From Alphaproteobacteria bacterium (GTDB taxonomy: Bacteria; Pseudomonadota; Alphaproteobacteria; CASFRQ01; SAAU01), in the NCBI GenBank assembly GCA_009929265.1, contig SAAU01000004.1, positions 1-64,000 on the forward strand: a stretch of 64,000 nucleotides of DNA, written 5' to 3'. A program made the position numbers and the translations under genes. Below the pieces are notes generated by a model. It was not told where the DNA came from. It searched no databases and was given only the letters and a program-made list of their open reading frames with translations. Positions 62,066-64,000 of the stretch are shown piece after piece (position 1 is the stretch's first letter; every line of letters begins with the position of its first letter).

Positions 62066-63319
62066 TTAAATTTTCTTAAAGACCAAAGAAGCGTTTGTTC
62101 CCCCAAACCCAAAAGAGTTTGAAAGAGCGACCTCAATTTTTCTTTCCTTTGGTGTTAAAGGAACCAAATCAATTTCGGTTTCTCTAAACGGATTTTCCAA
62201 ATTAAGTGTTGCTGGCATTGTTTGATTTTTAATAGTCAATAAAGAATAGATGGCTTCAATCGCCCCTGCGGCCCCCAAAAGGTGACCTGTCGCAGATTTT
62301 GTTGAAGACATACTGACATTTTTGGCATCCATTCCACATAAATCTTCAATCGCTTGAAGTTCAACTTTATCCCCTAAAGGCGTTGAAGTTCCATGGGCAT
62401 TGACATAATCAACAGAGGACACTTCTTGCTTTGCATTTTTCAATGCATTTTGAACAGCGCGTAATGCCCCGCCCCCACCAGGAGATGTCACATGATAGGC
62501 ATCAGAACTTAAGCCATATCCGACAACTTCCCCATAGATTTTGGCTCCTCTTTTTTTGGCGTGTTCATATTCTTCTAAAACCAAAGCTCCGGCGCCTTCA
62601 CCCATAATAAAGCCGTCTCTATCCATATCCCAAGGACGGGAAGCTTTCTCTGGAGTCTCGTTGAAATTTGTAGAAAGCGCTCTTGCTTGAGCAAATCCTG
62701 CAATCCCTAAACGGCAAACGGCAGCTTCACTACCTCCTGCAACCATAACATCAGCTTGATCATCTTGAATCAGGCGGCAAGCATCTCCAATCGCATGCGT
62801 TCCTGTGGCACAAGCCGTCACAACAGAATGGTTAGGCCCTTTAAATCCAAAGCGAATGGAAATATGTCCAGAAGTTAAATTGATTAAGGCAGAGGGAATG
62901 AAGAAAGGAGAAACCCGACGGGCCCCTTTTTGAGCAATCGTTAATGCCCCTTCATAAATCGCTTGAATTCCACCAATTCCAGCCCCCATCAAGACCCCTG
63001 TTCTACAAGCATCTTCTTCTGTTTCGGGCTTCCATCCTGAATCCTCAACAGCATCTACCCCTGCTGTCACTCCGTATAAAATGAACGGATCCACATGTCT
63101 TTGTTCTTTAGGTTCCATAATACTATCTGGATCGAAAAACCCTTCTTCCTCTTTCGAAAGAGGAATTAACCCTGCAATCTTGGAAGTCAAATCACTCACA
63201 TCAAAAGAGGTGATTTTTTTAATTCCAGAAACTCCTGCCATCAGTTTCTTCCAGTTTAAGTCAACCCCTCTTCCTAAAGGAGAAAGGATGCCCATTCCTG
63301 TCACAACTACTCGACGCAT
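62066..63319 (-). CDS. fabF: 3-oxoacyl-[acyl-carrier-protein] synthase II
   Basis: This 417-residue condensing enzyme elongates acyl-ACP with malonyl-ACP. It has the Cys-His-His triad: C170 in VVTACATGTH, the histidine in NAHGTSTPLGD and the histidine in ATGHLLGAAGA. The C-terminal NSFGFGGTNASLVF is standard. AAGGAA precedes the ATG. It sits between acpP and mltG. Confidence 0.97.
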   Translation of the reverse strand: MRRVVVTGMGILSPLGRGVDLNWKKLMAGVSGIKKITSFDVSDLTSKIAGLIPLSKEEEGFFDPDSIMEPKEQRHVDPFILYGVTAGVDAVEDSGWKPETEEDACRTGVLMGAGIGGIQAIYEGALTIAQKGARRVSPFFIPSALINLTSGHISIRFGFKGPNHSVVTACATGTHAIGDACRLIQDDQADVMVAGGSEAAVCRLGIAGFAQARALSTNFNETPEKASRPWDMDRDGFIMGEGAGALVLEEYEHAKKRGAKIYGEVVGYGLSSDAYHVTSPGGGGALRAVQNALKNAKQEVSSVDYVNAHGTSTPLGDKVELQAIEDLCGMDAKNVSMSSTKSATGHLLGAAGAIEAIYSLLTIKNQTMPATLNLENPFRETEIDLVPLTPKERKIEVALSNSFGFGGTNASLVFKKI

Positions 63320-63356
63320 TTTTTATTCCTTAAAAATAAATATTTAGACAAAAATT

Positions 63357-63402
63357 AAAGCGCCTGAATTCTTAACATAATGAAAAGAAACAGAGGCGCT
63401 TT
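63357..63402 (-). terminator. Hairpin between acpP and fabF
   Basis: AAAGCGCC at 63357-63364 and GGCGCTTT at 63395-63402 are perfect complements with a 30-nt loop, and a T run follows on the - strand. It probably attenuates or terminates acpP transcription so that acpP is expressed above fabF. The long loop lowers confidence. Confidence 0.5.
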
Positions 63403-63422
63403 TATACAAACTCAAACGCAAA

Positions 63423-63656
63423 TTAATTTGATTTTTCAATAAAATCAATAGCGTCTTTTACTGTCAAAATCTTTTCTGCAGCATCATCTGGAATTTCGCA
63501 TCCAAATTCTTCTTCAAAAGCCATAACAAGTTCAACAGTATCCAAGCTATCTGCTCCAAGATCATCTACAAAGCTAGCATTTTCAACAACTTTAGCTTCT
63601 TCAACACCAAGGTGTTCAGCAACAATCTTTTTTACACGAACTGAAATATCACTCAT
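63423..63656 (-). CDS. acpP: Acyl carrier protein
   Basis: This 77-residue acidic four-helix protein carries the phosphopantetheine site DSLDTVEL with S37, and the rest has the standard ACP pattern ([22 protein letters not shown]). It shuttles acyl chains for fatty acid and lipid A synthesis. AAGAAGGA precedes the ATG. fabG lies upstream. Confidence 0.98.
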   Translation of the reverse strand: MSDISVRVKKIVAEHLGVEEAKVVENASFVDDLGADSLDTVELVMAFEEEFGCEIPDDAAEKILTVKDAIDFIEKSN

Positions 63657-63744
63657 TTTATTTCCTTCTTATCTTAATAAAAATAACCACAATAAAGCGG
63701 CAGGCATATCTATAGCATATTTTTTCTTCTATGCCTAGTCTTTT

Positions 63745-64000
63745 TTAAATCATTGCCATTCCGCCGTTCACATGAATCGTCTGTCCTGTAATATAGGCAG
63801 CCTCATCACTTGCCAAGAATGCTACAGCATTTGCAACATCTTGAGCCGTCCCAAGACGCGAAGCTGGAATCGATGAAATCAACCGTTCTTTTGCCTCATC
63901 TGGCAAAACATCCGTCATCCGCGTTTTGATAAATCCAGGAGCAACCGTGTTCACTGTCACCCCTCTTGAAGCCACTTCTTGAGCCAAACATTTGGACATC
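63745..64000 (-). CDS. fabG: 3-oxoacyl-[acyl-carrier-protein] reductase FabG (C-terminal part, cut by the window edge)
   Basis: The last 85 or so codons are present. They read [55 protein letters not shown], the typical C-terminal half of the short-chain dehydrogenase FabG. The Ser-Tyr-Lys catalytic residues lie upstream, outside the window. It reduces 3-oxoacyl-ACP with NADPH. The order fabG-acpP-fabF-mltG is conserved in alphaproteobacteria. Confidence 0.93.
   Translation of the reverse strand, partial: MSKCLAQEVASRGVTVNTVAPGFIKTRMTDVLPDEAKERLISSIPASRLGTAQDVANAVAFLASDEAAYITGQTIHVNGGMAMI

Overview
The window is an AT-rich, gene-dense bacterial chromosome segment with short intergenic gaps and about 50 genes on both strands. 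Several features point to an alphaproteobacterium: a GcrA-type cell-cycle regulator, a DivK-like receiver with a PleC/DivJ-like histidine kinase elsewhere in the window, the gene order gpmI-envC-ctpA-yibQ-rppH, the order fabG-acpP-fabF-mltG, an alpha-type rpmG, and a groESL promoter resembling the alphaproteobacterial RpoH consensus. Low GC, two radical SAM/SPASM enzymes and several divergent proteins suggest a host- or gut-associated, possibly anaerobic, uncultured lineage (for example the gut 'Azospirillum-like' or Holosporales-like groups). That placement is inference; no rRNA or tRNA gene is present to confirm it.

Layout. 1-6.2 kb: two LuxR-type response regulators flank the tRNA-modification pair mnmG-mnmE and gpsA, followed by a 40-residue LptM-like lipoprotein gene. 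6.3-9.3 kb: fabI and groES-groEL. 9.5-13.8 kb: RND efflux permease and adaptor. 14-18.7 kb: rpmG, divK-like, family-5 uracil-DNA glycosylase, polA with a degenerate proofreading domain, gcrA. 18.7-23.3 kb: an envelope operon of unknown function (DUF2207, DUF4139, unknown). 23.5-28.4 kb: glgC, then a three-gene module of a D-Ala-D-Ala-ligase-like enzyme, an alpha/beta hydrolase and a membrane-anchored MurF-like ligase. 28.4-33.1 kb: F1-ATPase operon alpha-gamma-beta-epsilon, in which the alpha subunit carries an N-terminal domain resembling the C-terminal part of subunit delta and no atpH is present. 33.3-36.1 kb: YcgN-like, YgjP-like and a divergent thymidine/AMP phosphorylase.

36.1-42.4 kb is the most accessory-looking region. 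Two translationally overlapping radical SAM/SPASM enzymes diverge from two surface-protein genes; one of these has a textbook type IV prepilin leader and a long, repeat-containing fibre/PilV-like body. 42.5-45.9 kb: tsaC, zntB/corA-like and the histidine kinase. 46-51.3 kb: gpmI, envC-like, ctpA, a reduced yibQ-like gene, rppH. 51.4-55.2 kb: unknown gene, ppiD-like, rimI, tsaB. 55.3-60.4 kb: DUF502 protein, orphan DNA methyltransferase with an ELM1-like glycosyltransferase, dnaB, and a DUF3800 gene that runs into dnaB. 60.4-64 kb: a probable small structured RNA, a small secreted charged protein, mltG, fabF, acpP and the 3' part of fabG.

The strongest candidates for something undescribed are the delta-alpha fusion in the F1 operon, the Ddl-like/hydrolase/membrane-MurF module, the unassigned structured RNA at about 60.5 kb, and the radical SAM pair next to the prepilin-like fibre protein. 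I saw no CRISPR array, tRNA, rRNA, insertion sequence or prophage.
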